Positions 27,001 to 35,378 are shown, counted from the stretch's first letter. The stretch is DNA of 64,000 bases from Prolixibacteraceae bacterium JC049 (GCA_023369685.1 SACZ01000006.1:233400-297399); one strand, 5' to 3'. Notes: a model not told the origin generated them from the sequence alone. A program made the numbers and translations.

Positions 27001-27368
27001 TCTTAGGCAGGTGGACACCTGAAAACACCAGTTCTAATCTTCCACGCTTAATAACTGCCAATACATTGAATGGTAGCCGAGCAATGGAATACAACTGGAT
27101 CAACGATTTTAAAGTAGATCGCTCGTTAGACCTATGGGTACGCGATGCCGATGAGATTCGTCTTTCAAATGTTCGTTTAGGATATACCATTCCAACAAAA
27201 TTCCTGAACAAGTTGAAGTTGGCTTCTGCTAAAATCACTTTCGAAGGACGTAATCTATGGATTTGGGGAAAAGACTCTAAAGGCTTTATGGATCCATTGA
27301 CCATGAGTAACGAATTTGCACAGCCAATTCCTAAAGTATTCACATTCGGACTAAATGTTGGATTCTAA
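24081..27368 (+). CDS. SusC/RagA-family TonB-dependent transporter
   Basis: 1095 residues from the ATG at 24081 (a TTG 30 bp earlier is in frame but not needed). Signal peptide MYRYILLLLMLFPVWVFGQ, then a carboxypeptidase-regulatory-like domain (GIILDRDSKEPLIGATIMIP), plug motifs (MLEGQLAGVSAVTTSGAPGAASKIRIRGTASL, PLWVLDGFPLEG, YGARAANGVIVITTKKG) and a barrel ending KVFTFGLNVGF. There is no STN domain, so it is not wired to a FecR. With the metalloprotease in front it resembles the RagAB peptide importer of Porphyromonas in layout; peptide uptake is inference. Confidence 0.95.
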   Translation: MYRYILLLLMLFPVWVFGQNCRDLKGIILDRDSKEPLIGATIMIPDQELKNVQSTIPAYGTTADLDGRFTLAVLNGVKTVTISFIGYLPQQVNVKGKDFVTVYLSEDKKELETVTVTGYRNIQKRKLTAAVAKVKVKEIAAGGIMSVDQMLEGQLAGVSAVTTSGAPGAASKIRIRGTASLKGKQDPLWVLDGFPLEGTDLPNLEENNIDELYSSSIAGLNPSDIENITVLKDAAATAIYGARAANGVIVITTKKGKKGRMKVNFSSKVSYSLKPNIDKLNLMSSDEKIDLELALARSDYDYLKGKGAVARILNGHGIYDAYRTQGNTALTPAAKAEIDALRGVNTDWNDLLFRGSLNTDQSLSVSGGGENSTYYLSLGYYNEKGTTVGVDADRINLTSKISFSPSRKLRFGVSILANQRKNNSYLTNSNGFTNPGYYSRRANPYLTPRDANGNYVYDPDIQGYGFNDNLIHYNIFEERTNTSNNLTSRSVNSIFDMEWNLAKNLTFTSQFGLQLDYYTKAQWADKNSYSTRKDIERSRLQSGPFLPTNGGVIKNRDEQQSQWNLKNMLKYSNSWDDKHELDLLVGNEVRKTNFESNFSAAYGYNNQTLTSQPVNYPDESWQRYFPLFKRVENENAFVSVFGTASYTLNKKYTIGSSIRFDGSDVFGVDPKYKYLPLYSFSGLWRVSEENFLQFEKWINNLAVRASYGLQGNIDKNTSPFVLGKWENISILPGHTIDGISVEAPPNKKLRWEKTRTYNFGFDLAVLDYAFALQVDYYHRNSTDLIGSRDVPLETGFLAKTENWAAMTNEGFEISLNTRNIKRKNFLWETTFNLSHNTNKVDKVSVKSNQTTPSLQGHPVNSIFVLPYAGLDQDGYPLLYNNDGEKVTVKEFFQLTNGVGNVSVATQLTPEQQRALYKNAGSRDPLYSGGITNRFKYKNWDLTMVVIANLGHKTLIRPYYSMTQYDRGQNAKNEILGRWTPENTSSNLPRLITANTLNGSRAMEYNWINDFKVDRSLDLWVRDADEIRLSNVRLGYTIPTKFLNKLKLASAKITFEGRNLWIWGKDSKGFMDPLTMSNEFAQPIPKVFTFGLNVGF

Positions 27369-27381
27369 AATCAGATCAATT

Positions 27382-28713
27382 ATGAGAAAGCTACATATAT
27401 TCGCAATACTACTTTCATTTGCAACTATTTTTACCAGTTGCGATGGATTCCTGGATATCGTTCCTACCGGACGCGTTATTCCTAAAACCCACGAGGAATT
27501 CAGAGCCTTGTTGGCCACTGCTTACAATAATTTTCCCAAGGATAGAGGTTTAGCAACATTTCGTACCGACGAGACACGCATGAACACCACTTCGGAATTC
27601 GACATCAATAACTTTCGTGATATCTACTTGTGGAACGATACCAATCCACTGACATCGACCTTCCCGTTTAAATGGTTAGATTATTACGAAGTAATTTTTG
27701 TTTGTAACCACATTATTCAGGAGCAGAATAATGTAAAAGAAGCCACAACCGAGCAAATTAATCAATTGGTGGGTGAAGCTTATATGTTACGTGCTTATAC
27801 CTACTTTACGTTGGCTAATTTATTTGCACAACCTTATGAAGCCAATCAGGCAGAAAGCATTCCAGCGGTACCATTAAACTTGGACAACGATACAGATGCT
27901 GTTCTTCCAAAATCGTCATTAGCTAAAGTGTATGGTCAGATAAACAGCGACATTAAAGAGGGATTAGATCGATTAAATGTAAAAGATCAGACCACAGAAA
28001 ACAACTATCGTTTTTCTACTAATTCTGGTCGTGCATTACAACTTCGTGTTGCGCTATATCAGCAAAAATGGACTGAAGCAATTACTGTTGGAAAAGAGTT
28101 ATTGGCTAATACCAATAAAACACTTTCAGATTTGAATAAAAGCACTAAAATTGAACCTAGTAGCTTCGATTCTGACGAAAACCTACTAGCTCTTGAATTG
28201 GTACTACCTTCAGATTATTCTCGTGCCTTGTATTTATCTGATAAGCTACGTGATTCATATGATACTAATGATCAGCGTCTGAAAAGATACTTTAAAGCTG
28301 TAACAAAGTATACTTATACCATTAAGAAAGCTGGCTCAACAAAATACCGTTGTACTTTCCGCCTAGGAGAAGTATACCTTTCATTGGCCGAAGCCAGTGC
28401 GAAAAACAACAATATTGATGACGCTAAACAATACTTAAAGACATTGCTTCAAAACAGATTGCGTTCAACTCTATTCGAAGCGGAATCCAATAAAATCGAT
28501 GCTCTTTCGGGAGATGATTTAATGGAATACATTCTAAACGAACGCTTCAAAGAGTTGGCGTTCGAAGGACACAGATGGTTTGATTTACGAAGAACAAATC
28601 AAGAAGCCATCAACCATACTTTCGATGGTCAAACTTACACGTTAAAACAAAACGACAATCGATATACCCTTCCTATCCCACAGGAGGCAAGGTTGAATAA
28701 CCCCAACTTATAG
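27382..28713 (+). CDS. SusD/RagB-family lipoprotein
   Basis: 443 residues from ATG 27382 (13 bp after the SusC stop; an in-frame ATG at 27355 would overlap SusC). Lipobox IFTSC, then the classic opening DGFLDIVPTGRVIPKT. Typical late motifs are RLGEVYLSLAEASAKNNNID and LNERFKELAFEGHRWFDLRRT, ending RYTLPIPQEARLNNPNL. It is shorter than many SusD proteins (500-600 residues). It should form the surface lid of the SusC barrel upstream. Confidence 0.94.
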   Translation: MRKLHIFAILLSFATIFTSCDGFLDIVPTGRVIPKTHEEFRALLATAYNNFPKDRGLATFRTDETRMNTTSEFDINNFRDIYLWNDTNPLTSTFPFKWLDYYEVIFVCNHIIQEQNNVKEATTEQINQLVGEAYMLRAYTYFTLANLFAQPYEANQAESIPAVPLNLDNDTDAVLPKSSLAKVYGQINSDIKEGLDRLNVKDQTTENNYRFSTNSGRALQLRVALYQQKWTEAITVGKELLANTNKTLSDLNKSTKIEPSSFDSDENLLALELVLPSDYSRALYLSDKLRDSYDTNDQRLKRYFKAVTKYTYTIKKAGSTKYRCTFRLGEVYLSLAEASAKNNNIDDAKQYLKTLLQNRLRSTLFEAESNKIDALSGDDLMEYILNERFKELAFEGHRWFDLRRTNQEAINHTFDGQTYTLKQNDNRYTLPIPQEARLNNPNL

Positions 28714-28757
28714 GAGAGAAATAAACAGATTATAACACAATAAGAAAACGAACACTT

Positions 28758-30554
28758 ATGAGGAAAATTTTTACTACGCTTCTATGCACTGCAGCCATTG
28801 GCTCAGGTGCAATGGCTCAATATGATATCGATTGGGCAAAAACACGCAACCTACAAAGACCTGTAACTTTTGAAAAAAGTAAGGAGACAAGAGTAGAAAG
28901 ACGAAAAGTAGAGCAAACAGCATTGACAGCTACAGGAGTTGTTTACACAGCTGGGCAAGCTACAGAGGACTTCGACTTTGCAAATAATACTATTGGAACT
29001 TTAGGTGGAGGATCGTCTTACCTATTGAAGTACGCAGCTGATGGTACTGAAGCCTGGGGTGCTGAGATTTTGGGTGCTTCGTATGTTACTCAGGTTACAG
29101 CAACTACCGATGAAGGTGTTATTGTTGCTGGTCGCTTTGCAGGCGAAATTGATATTAAAGGGACTGATGGTAACAAGCAAACTCTTACCAAAAAAGAGTA
29201 CACAGATAAACACCCATTTGCATTTGTTGCTCGATACGACAAAGATGGGAAAGTAGTTTGGGCTAAAGCTTTCGAAACAGCTCTTCTTGCAGGTGAAGAC
29301 ACTCCTGTTTTTGGAATTAACAACCTTAAGGTTGAAGGAGAAAAAGTAGTTTTCACTGGTTATTTTGATGGAAAAGTAACAGTTGACGGCAAAGAATACT
29401 CTACTACTCAATACGATGTATGGGGCATCATCTTCTATGCTAACTTCTCATCTTATACAGCTATTGCTAATTTAGAAACAGGTGAAGTAGAGAAATTCCT
29501 TCCTGTAAATGCCAAAGGAGGAAGAACAAACAGAGCCGAAGGTGTAGCAGTTGAAATGGATAATGCAGGAAATACATACGTGGCTAACCTAATTCAAGGA
29601 GAAGCACTTATTCCTGATACTGACCACACAATTAGCACTGAACTAGATGATACTGGTGCTAGTTTCGAGTTCGCTAAAAACATCTACGTTGTAAAATACG
29701 ACAATGCAGGCGCAGTAGTTTGGACAAAAAACTATTCAACAGAATTAATTAAAACAGAGAAATACGAACAAAACATCTTCTCTGTATCTGATATGCAATT
29801 AAATGCTGATCAGAAATTGGTATTGACAGGGAACTATTCAGGTAACCTTCCTCTTACTGATGAAGTAAAACTTACTGCAAACGGTGATGATATTACCAAA
29901 GCAGACAACTACCTAATGATTCTTTCTGAAACAAATGGCGATTTAGTGAAAGCTGTTTCATTTGGATCAGTAGAAGGAGAAGGTGCTCCGGCTTTAGCTA
30001 TTGGAGAAGACCGTATGTTTATTGCAGGAGAATACGAAGGTGATATGAAGTTCAATAGCCGTACTATCTCAAGCAAAGGTGCTTCTGATATTTTTGTTGC
30101 TTCATTCGAGAATGACGGTACTCCTGTTATTGCTCTTTCAATGGGAACAACAGAAGCTGATTATTTCACTTCATTCGCAGGTATCAACGACAAAACAGTT
30201 GCTGTTTCTGGTATCTACAAAGGAACATTAGCAATAGAAAATACTGAAGTTGCAAGTACTGGTGATACTTACGATTCATTTGTATTGAAAATGCAAAATG
30301 CAAGCGACTTCCCAACAAGCACTACTGAAGAGGTAAACAATGCACAAAAGCCACTATTCTTCCCTAACCCAGCGAAGAGTCAGATTCAGGTTAAAAATGC
30401 CGACAAAATCAGCATTTATAGCATTGCTGGAACATTAGTGTACACAAGCAATCAACCATCAACAGTTGATGTATCACAACTTAAAGCAGGCATGTATCTG
30501 GTTAATCTTCACAAAGGAAACGATGTTACTTCTGTGAAATTAATCAAAAAATAG
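28758..30554 (+). CDS. T9SS-exported propeller-like surface protein
   Basis: 598 residues with a signal peptide (ending GSGAMAQ). The body consists of repeats of the form GVVYTAGQATEDFDF, GVIVAGRFAGEIDI, KVVFTGYFDGKVTV, KLVLTGNYSGNLPL and RMFIAGEYEGDMKF, consistent with a beta-propeller of SBBP-like blades. The last ~70 residues are a type A T9SS sorting domain: PLFFPNPAKSQIQV...ISIYSIAGTLVY...VDVSQLKAGMYLVNL...KLIKK. It is therefore secreted through type IX machinery and anchored at the surface. It ends the metalloprotease-SusCD run before a strong terminator; its ligand is unknown. Confidence 0.9.
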   Translation: MRKIFTTLLCTAAIGSGAMAQYDIDWAKTRNLQRPVTFEKSKETRVERRKVEQTALTATGVVYTAGQATEDFDFANNTIGTLGGGSSYLLKYAADGTEAWGAEILGASYVTQVTATTDEGVIVAGRFAGEIDIKGTDGNKQTLTKKEYTDKHPFAFVARYDKDGKVVWAKAFETALLAGEDTPVFGINNLKVEGEKVVFTGYFDGKVTVDGKEYSTTQYDVWGIIFYANFSSYTAIANLETGEVEKFLPVNAKGGRTNRAEGVAVEMDNAGNTYVANLIQGEALIPDTDHTISTELDDTGASFEFAKNIYVVKYDNAGAVVWTKNYSTELIKTEKYEQNIFSVSDMQLNADQKLVLTGNYSGNLPLTDEVKLTANGDDITKADNYLMILSETNGDLVKAVSFGSVEGEGAPALAIGEDRMFIAGEYEGDMKFNSRTISSKGASDIFVASFENDGTPVIALSMGTTEADYFTSFAGINDKTVAVSGIYKGTLAIENTEVASTGDTYDSFVLKMQNASDFPTSTTEEVNNAQKPLFFPNPAKSQIQVKNADKISIYSIAGTLVYTSNQPSTVDVSQLKAGMYLVNLHKGNDVTSVKLIKK

Positions 30555-30575
30555 AGTCCATTTAAATTTAGTGCT

Positions 30576-30618
30576 GCTCCCGAAGGTGGTATCCGATCAC
30601 CTCTCGGGAGCTCTTTTT
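30576..30618 (+). terminator. Intrinsic terminator after the T9SS protein gene
   Basis: The stem GCTCCCGA-AGGTG pairs with CACCT-CTCGGGAGC (one bulged base) and is followed by TCTTTTTT. It separates the propeller gene from the LytTR regulator. Confidence 0.88.
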
Positions 30619-30621
30619 TAT

Positions 30622-30629
30622 TAATTTTG
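30622..30629 (+). promoter_or_regulatory. Probable -7 box of the LytTR regulator gene
   Basis: TAATTTTG matches TAnnTTTG exactly, directly after the terminator and 22 bp before the regulator ATG. The regulator thus seems to have its own promoter. Confidence 0.45.
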
Positions 30630-30651
30630 CCCCAACAATAAAAATAATCCA

Positions 30652-31416
30652 ATGAATAAGTTAAGAGTTGCCATTGTAGAAGATGAAGAGCTGGTTGCAG
30701 AAGAGCTGAAACAGATGCTTCTGGAATTACGTCCTGAAATTGAAATTGCAGCACATCTGGAAAGTGTATCAGAATCAACCAAATGGCTTTCAGAAAACAG
30801 TGTCGACCTTTTATTTCTTGATATTCATTTGGGTGACGGAAACAGTTTCTCCATTTTTGAAAAGATAGAGCTTAATACCCCAGTTGTATTCACAACCGCA
30901 TACGATGAGTATGCCATTCAGGCTTTTAAGTTGAATAGTATCGACTTCTTATTAAAACCAGTAGATACCGATGACCTCCAGCAAGCGTTAGATCGAGTAG
31001 ACGCTATGCGTAATGCATTTGATGTTCCGAAAGAAGAGGAGGAAAAGTCTCGCTTTCAATTGCCACAAAGCTATCGAAAACGTTTTCTTATTTCAGGAGG
31101 GAATAAGATGAAATCCATCTCTATCGACGAAATAGCCTATTTCAGAGCCGAAGGAAAATACCTATACCTGATCGATAAGCAAGGCAATAGCAGCCTAGTG
31201 GATAACTCTCTTAAAGAATTGGAAAATCAGCTAAATCCAGAGCTATTCTACCGCATTAACCGTAAGATGATTCTTCATTACGATTGTATCAACGAAGTAA
31301 TTGCTTTTTCAAAAAACAGAAAGAAAGTGATCATCTCTCCTGCCCCATCTGACCCACTGGAGACCATTGTAAGTCAGGAGCGCACAAGGGACTTTATGCA
31401 GTGGTTAAATCAATAA
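30652..31416 (+). CDS. LytTR-family response regulator
   Basis: 254 residues. A receiver domain (1-115) with acidic pocket EDEE, phospho-acceptor D57 in LLFLDIHLGDG, and conserved T and K (VVFTTAYDEYAIQAF, LLKPV). The C-terminal LytTR domain (about 150-250) holds KMKSISIDEIAYFRAEGKYLYLID and LNPELFYRINRKMILHYDCI. It should be the partner of the LytS-type kinase at 19585, since no other LytS is in the window. It ends 2 bp before the stop of the convergent OmpR-type regulator. Confidence 0.93.
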   Translation: MNKLRVAIVEDEELVAEELKQMLLELRPEIEIAAHLESVSESTKWLSENSVDLLFLDIHLGDGNSFSIFEKIELNTPVVFTTAYDEYAIQAFKLNSIDFLLKPVDTDDLQQALDRVDAMRNAFDVPKEEEEKSRFQLPQSYRKRFLISGGNKMKSISIDEIAYFRAEGKYLYLIDKQGNSSLVDNSLKELENQLNPELFYRINRKMILHYDCINEVIAFSKNRKKVIISPAPSDPLETIVSQERTRDFMQWLNQ

Positions 31417-31418
31417 AT

Positions 31419-32105
31419 TTATACAATTAGCTTATATCCTACTCCGCGGATATTTACAATCTGAATGGAAGAATCGTCTCGTAAATATTTGCGTAGTCGT
31501 GTTATAAACACATCCATACTTCGAGCATTGAAAAAACTATCATCGCCCCACACTTCATTAAGTATAGATTTACGATCGAGCACCTGATTACGTCTTTCAT
31601 ATAATTTGAGCAGCACAATAGCCTCCCGATGAGTCAGGTTTCGTTCTTCATCTTTCAACCTTAATGTTTGCTTGCTGTAGCTGAATGTATATTCCCCGAT
31701 AATACACTCTTCCTCAACAACCGGTTCCTCGTAACTCTTTCTTTTTATTAAAGCTTTAATACGAACTATTAACTCTTCCACACTAAATGGTTTCTTCAGG
31801 TAATCGTTTCCCCCAAGCTCAAAGCCTTCTACCACATCTTGTACCTGCGATTTAGCAGTCAAAAATATAATTGGAATATGCTTATTGGTTTGCCTTACCT
31901 TTCTGGCCAATGAAAACCCATCCATAAGCGGCATCATTACATCCAATACCAATATATCATACTCATTTTCCTCGTATGTACGAAAAGCGCTGGCACCATC
32001 TGTTTTAAAGGTCACCTCGAAGCCTCTGCTTTCCAGGCTATCCTTTACTATCATCCCCAGTGCCTCTTCATCTTCGGCATATAGCACCTTTATTTTATCA
32101 CTCAT
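31419..32105 (-). CDS. OmpR/PhoB-family response regulator
   Basis: 228 residues: a receiver domain with EDEE, D55 in DILVLDVMMPLMDGF, T in FLTAKS and K in YLKKPFS; then a winged-helix DNA-binding domain (LTHREAIVLLKLYERRNQVLDRKSILNEVWGDDSFFNARSMDVFITRLRKYL...VRGVGYKL-type ending). It follows the sensor kinase without a gap. Its probable target is the divergent GLPGLI/ABC operon, because phased repeats occur in the shared upstream region. Confidence 0.95.
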   Translation of the reverse strand: MSDKIKVLYAEDEEALGMIVKDSLESRGFEVTFKTDGASAFRTYEENEYDILVLDVMMPLMDGFSLARKVRQTNKHIPIIFLTAKSQVQDVVEGFELGGNDYLKKPFSVEELIVRIKALIKRKSYEEPVVEEECIIGEYTFSYSKQTLRLKDEERNLTHREAIVLLKLYERRNQVLDRKSILNEVWGDDSFFNARSMDVFITRLRKYLRDDSSIQIVNIRGVGYKLIV

Positions 32106-33548
32106 TTATTGTGGTATTTTTATAGTAAACTTAGCTCCCTCACCGCTATTACTCTCAACTGTAATTACTCCATTATGCTTTGACACAATCTTATGGACAT
32201 AATGCAATCCGAGTCCAAAACCTTTTACATTGTGAATATTTCCTGTAGGAACCCGATAGAATTGCTCAAATATTCTCGCCTGATGTTTTCGTGAAATTCC
32301 AACGCCATTATCTTCAACCTGAAGGACCAAATACTTTTGATCAACCAAGCAGTTCACCTTTATAGCAACAGTTTCGTTGGAGTATTTAATGCTGTTCTCA
32401 ATTAAGTTCTGAAGTACATTTACCATATGCAAACGATCGGCTTTGCACCTACATTCATCAGATCCATTAAAATCAATTTCTACCTCTTTTCCATATTCCT
32501 TCAATTTAAAGCTAGAGATAGTATTCAAACAAAGTGCTCTAAAATCAACCATTTCAATGTCCAACTTTAGTGGCTCTCGCTCTTCTCTTGCCATTGTCAA
32601 TACATTCTCCACCAAACCAGACAATCGTTGTAACTCATTTTTCGAAACAGAAAGGTACTTCATACTCTTTTCCCTATCGTCCAGGATTCCAAAGTTTCGC
32701 ATTCCCTCTACTGCTGCCAACACAGTAGCAATGGGAGTTTTCAGCTCATGCGTCATATTATTAATGAAGTCGTTCTTTACTTCTGAAAGCTGTTTTTGTC
32801 TAAAAATAGTGCGCAACATATAACCAAAAGAGAATAGCATTAAAACAACCAGAAAAAACGAAACAGTCACTCCCCATATCATTCGCTGAAGAATAAGTTG
32901 AGTTGAATTCTTGAACAACACTCTGTATCCCTTAGTTCCTAACAAATTCGCGTAAACTACTTTAGAAGTCATCAAATTACCAGGAGTTGAATAATTAGTT
33001 AGCGAATCCGATTTCGTTACTTCCTCCCACCAATATTCTCCTTCAATGTTTCGCTTTTCTAATTCAACATGAAATAGAGAATCGATCTTATTCTTATTGA
33101 CCGGAATTTCACTTTCAAGCTCTTTCGTTATTATTCTGCCAAATACCTCTTTCAATCGAACCTGTAAATTATCTGGTATTTCATTACTCAATGAATCATT
33201 ATCAACCAGTTGCATTTCACCTATATCAAACTTCAAGGTAGAATGTTTCACCCCCATCTGCTTCAATAAAGGCTGAATAGCCGCATCTAGCTTCATTGTG
33301 TCACTTTCTGAACGCTGAATGGCTACAACTGTGGCATTATTACCACTAAACAAAACTTGTGCCTGCTGTTGGTAACGACTCTGCATTTCGTATTTCACAC
33401 TGTTTTCTAAAGCAATATTTATCTCTTTTATAAGTTGCTCCTGATGTGTTTTATAAAGTCGATTTATCCAATAAAATTGCAATGCACCAATACCTATGGC
33501 ACACACACTAACCAGAATAATAATATATCGAATTCGTTGCTTCATCAT
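32106..33548 (-). CDS. Membrane sensor histidine kinase
   Basis: 480 residues: a membrane span (about 7-27), a periplasmic sensor domain of about 190 residues with no recognised family, a second span (about 222-243), and a HisKA domain with H267 in NNMTHELKTPIATVLAA. The HATPase domain has N box NLIENSIKYS, G1 VEDNGVGIS, F box IFEQFYRVP and G2 GFGLGLHYV. It forms a standard two-gene system with the response regulator that follows directly. ATG codons at 33548 and 33545 are adjacent, so the start is uncertain by one residue. Confidence 0.95.
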   Translation of the reverse strand: MMKQRIRYIIILVSVCAIGIGALQFYWINRLYKTHQEQLIKEINIALENSVKYEMQSRYQQQAQVLFSGNNATVVAIQRSESDTMKLDAAIQPLLKQMGVKHSTLKFDIGEMQLVDNDSLSNEIPDNLQVRLKEVFGRIITKELESEIPVNKNKIDSLFHVELEKRNIEGEYWWEEVTKSDSLTNYSTPGNLMTSKVVYANLLGTKGYRVLFKNSTQLILQRMIWGVTVSFFLVVLMLFSFGYMLRTIFRQKQLSEVKNDFINNMTHELKTPIATVLAAVEGMRNFGILDDREKSMKYLSVSKNELQRLSGLVENVLTMAREEREPLKLDIEMVDFRALCLNTISSFKLKEYGKEVEIDFNGSDECRCKADRLHMVNVLQNLIENSIKYSNETVAIKVNCLVDQKYLVLQVEDNGVGISRKHQARIFEQFYRVPTGNIHNVKGFGLGLHYVHKIVSKHNGVITVESNSGEGAKFTIKIPQ

Positions 33549-33632
33549 ATACTTCCATTATAGCAATAACTAACTGCTTTGCTAAAACAAATTACCTCTA
33601 TAAAATTCAAAAAAACAACTAAAAATCAACCG

Positions 33633-33671
33633 TTAACACTACTTAACACTAACTAACAGAGCGTTAACCAT
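33633..33671 (+). promoter_or_regulatory. Phased direct repeats, putative OmpR-type operator
   Basis: TTAACACT (33633-33640), TTAACACT (33643-33650), CTAACAGA (33653-33660) and TTAACCAT (33664-33671) follow each other at 10, 10 and 11 bp. OmpR/PhoB regulators bind tandem repeats of about this helical spacing. The array lies between the kinase gene and the divergent GLPGLI-like gene, ending 19 bp before a perfect -7 box. Confidence 0.6.
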
Positions 33672-33690
33672 ACTCCCTTTATTTGTCCCA

Positions 33691-33698
33691 TAGATTTG
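33691..33698 (+). promoter_or_regulatory. Probable -7 box of the GLPGLI/ABC operon
   Basis: TAGATTTG matches TAnnTTTG exactly, 33 bp before the ATG at 33732. No good TTTG -33 element exists at the usual distance; the phased repeats occupy that place, as at an activated promoter. Confidence 0.5.
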
Positions 33699-33731
33699 CA
33701 AGCAGAAGAATAAAAACAAAAAGTAGTAGTT

Positions 33732-34424
33732 ATGAGATTAATTTATTTAGCAGTAATTCTAATTGTGATTTCAGTTGTTAATTCAACGGCACAACAAAAA
33801 GGTAAAATTATTTACGAACAGACCATTAACATCCATAAAAGTTTAAGTCCAGATCAACAGTCATTAAAATCTATTATTCCTGAGACAATAACCAAAAACT
33901 ATGAACTATCCTTCAATTCAGAAAAAGCACACTTAAAGGAGATAGAACAGACTTCCAACATCATGTTTATTCCTATAGGAGGAGGTTCTTCCAATAATGT
34001 ATTTTTCGATTTAAAAGATAATAAAGTCAAAAGCTTCTTCTCTGTTGATGAGGAATATTTTTATACTGAATCGGAAATAAAACCAATTACAGAAGCATCC
34101 AATGGAGAGTCGAGAAAAATTCTGGGATACGACTGCAAAGCTTTCGTTCAGGATAAAATGACTTTCTGGGTTACCAAGCAACTTCCCAAATACTTATCTC
34201 CATTATCGCCTTTCCATTTCAATGGGGCTGTTTTAGCTATCGATAGTGATAGGATCAGCTATAAAGCAACCAAAATTGAGAAAGAGATTGATCCCGAAGC
34301 TTTCAAAACTCCTGAAGCTCAAAAGGTGACCAAAGAACAAGCCGAAGACCTGCAAGAGGAAGCAGTTAACAGCATGAAGCAGGTGAAGCAGGTGAAGCAG
34401 GTGAAGCAGGTGATAAAAAAATAA
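33732..34424 (+). CDS. Exported GLPGLI-like protein
   Basis: 230 residues with a signal peptide (MRLIYLAVILIVISVVNSTAQQ). The core resembles the Porph_ging/GLPGLI family: GKIIYEQTIN at the start, a FDLKDNKVKSFFSVDEEYF strand pair and RKILGYDCKAFVQDKMTFWVTKQLPKYLSPLSP, the place where family members carry a GLPGLI-like segment. The C-terminus ends in four KQV repeats. Proteins of this family are periplasmic with unknown function. It leads the operon with the ABC ATPase (63 bp) and the permease-peptidase. Family call is moderate. Confidence 0.65.
   Translation: MRLIYLAVILIVISVVNSTAQQKGKIIYEQTINIHKSLSPDQQSLKSIIPETITKNYELSFNSEKAHLKEIEQTSNIMFIPIGGGSSNNVFFDLKDNKVKSFFSVDEEYFYTESEIKPITEASNGESRKILGYDCKAFVQDKMTFWVTKQLPKYLSPLSPFHFNGAVLAIDSDRISYKATKIEKEIDPEAFKTPEAQKVTKEQAEDLQEEAVNSMKQVKQVKQVKQVIKK
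34377..34412 (+). repeat. Four tandem copies of AAGCAGGTG in coding sequence
   Basis: Four perfect 9-bp copies encode KQV four times at the C-terminus of the GLPGLI-like protein, just before IKK and the stop. Perfect identity suggests recent slippage, so copy number may vary between strains without breaking the frame. Confidence 0.9.
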
Positions 34425-34487
34425 ATCATCGTTTATTAATTAAATACACTCATAAAACAGCCCCAACACCTTTAAAACAGAAAAATT

Positions 34488-35351
34488 ATGCAATTAGAAA
34501 TCAAAAATATATCGAAAACCTATCCGAATGGTGTTAAAGCTTTAAGTGAACTTAGTTTAACTATTCAGTCGGGCATGTTTGGTTTATTGGGGCCTAACGG
34601 AGCAGGGAAATCAACATTAATGCGCACTTTAGCCACTCTTCAGGAGCCCGATTCGGGAGAAATAACTTTTAATGACACCGACCTTCTGAGCAATAAAGAG
34701 ATCATTAAAAATACTTTGGGTTACTTGCCTCAAAATTTTGGTGTTTACCCTAAAATAAGTGCCTATCAACTTCTAAGTCATTTTGCCGCATTAAAAGGTA
34801 TTCATAATAAAACTGAAAAGCAGCAAATGGTCGATTTCCTGCTACACCAGGTAAACCTATACGATAAACGTAAGAAGCATGTACATACCTTTAGTGGAGG
34901 TATGCGTCAACGATTTGGAATTGCATTGGCACTCTTGGGTGATCCGGAACTAATTATTGTAGACGAACCCACTGCAGGTCTCGACCCAGCAGAGCGTAAC
35001 CGTTTCAACAATCTGTTAAGCGAAATTAGTGAAAACAAAATTGTAATTCTATCCACTCACATTGTAGATGATGTGAAAGACTTATGCAACGACATGGCCA
35101 TTATCAATCACGGAAAAGTATTGATTGGAGGAAAACCTTCCGAGTTAATAAAAGAGCTGGATGGTAAAATTTGGGAAAAACGCATAGACAAGTCGGAATT
35201 GGAACAATACCGAAATGACTACAACCTAATTTATTCGCACCTGAACGAAGGGAAACCACTCATTCATGTGTTTGATGAAGAACATCCACAAAATGGCTTT
35301 CAAGCTGCCCATCCAGAACTAGAGGACGTATACTTTTCGGCATTAAGCTAA
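34488..35351 (+). CDS. ABC transporter ATP-binding protein
   Basis: 287 residues: Walker A GPNGAGKST (about 38-46), Q-loop YLPQNFG, signature FSGGMRQR (about 139), Walker B LIIVDEPTAGLD (about 160) and H-loop STHIVDD. A C-terminal extension of about 70 residues (KPSELIKELDGKIWEKRI...) is typical of ATPases paired with ABC-2 type permeases. The partner is the 1212-residue permease-peptidase encoded 27 bp downstream. Confidence 0.94.
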   Translation: MQLEIKNISKTYPNGVKALSELSLTIQSGMFGLLGPNGAGKSTLMRTLATLQEPDSGEITFNDTDLLSNKEIIKNTLGYLPQNFGVYPKISAYQLLSHFAALKGIHNKTEKQQMVDFLLHQVNLYDKRKKHVHTFSGGMRQRFGIALALLGDPELIIVDEPTAGLDPAERNRFNNLLSEISENKIVILSTHIVDDVKDLCNDMAIINHGKVLIGGKPSELIKELDGKIWEKRIDKSELEQYRNDYNLIYSHLNEGKPLIHVFDEEHPQNGFQAAHPELEDVYFSALS

Positions 35352-35378
35352 TTTTTTCTCATTCAAAACTTCAAGATT

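Noticed and set aside
31410..31421. The LytTR regulator being paired with the adjacent membrane kinase at 32106
   Set aside because: That kinase is HisKA-type and directly followed by its own OmpR-type regulator; LytTR regulators pair with LytS-type kinases, which is the class at 19585.
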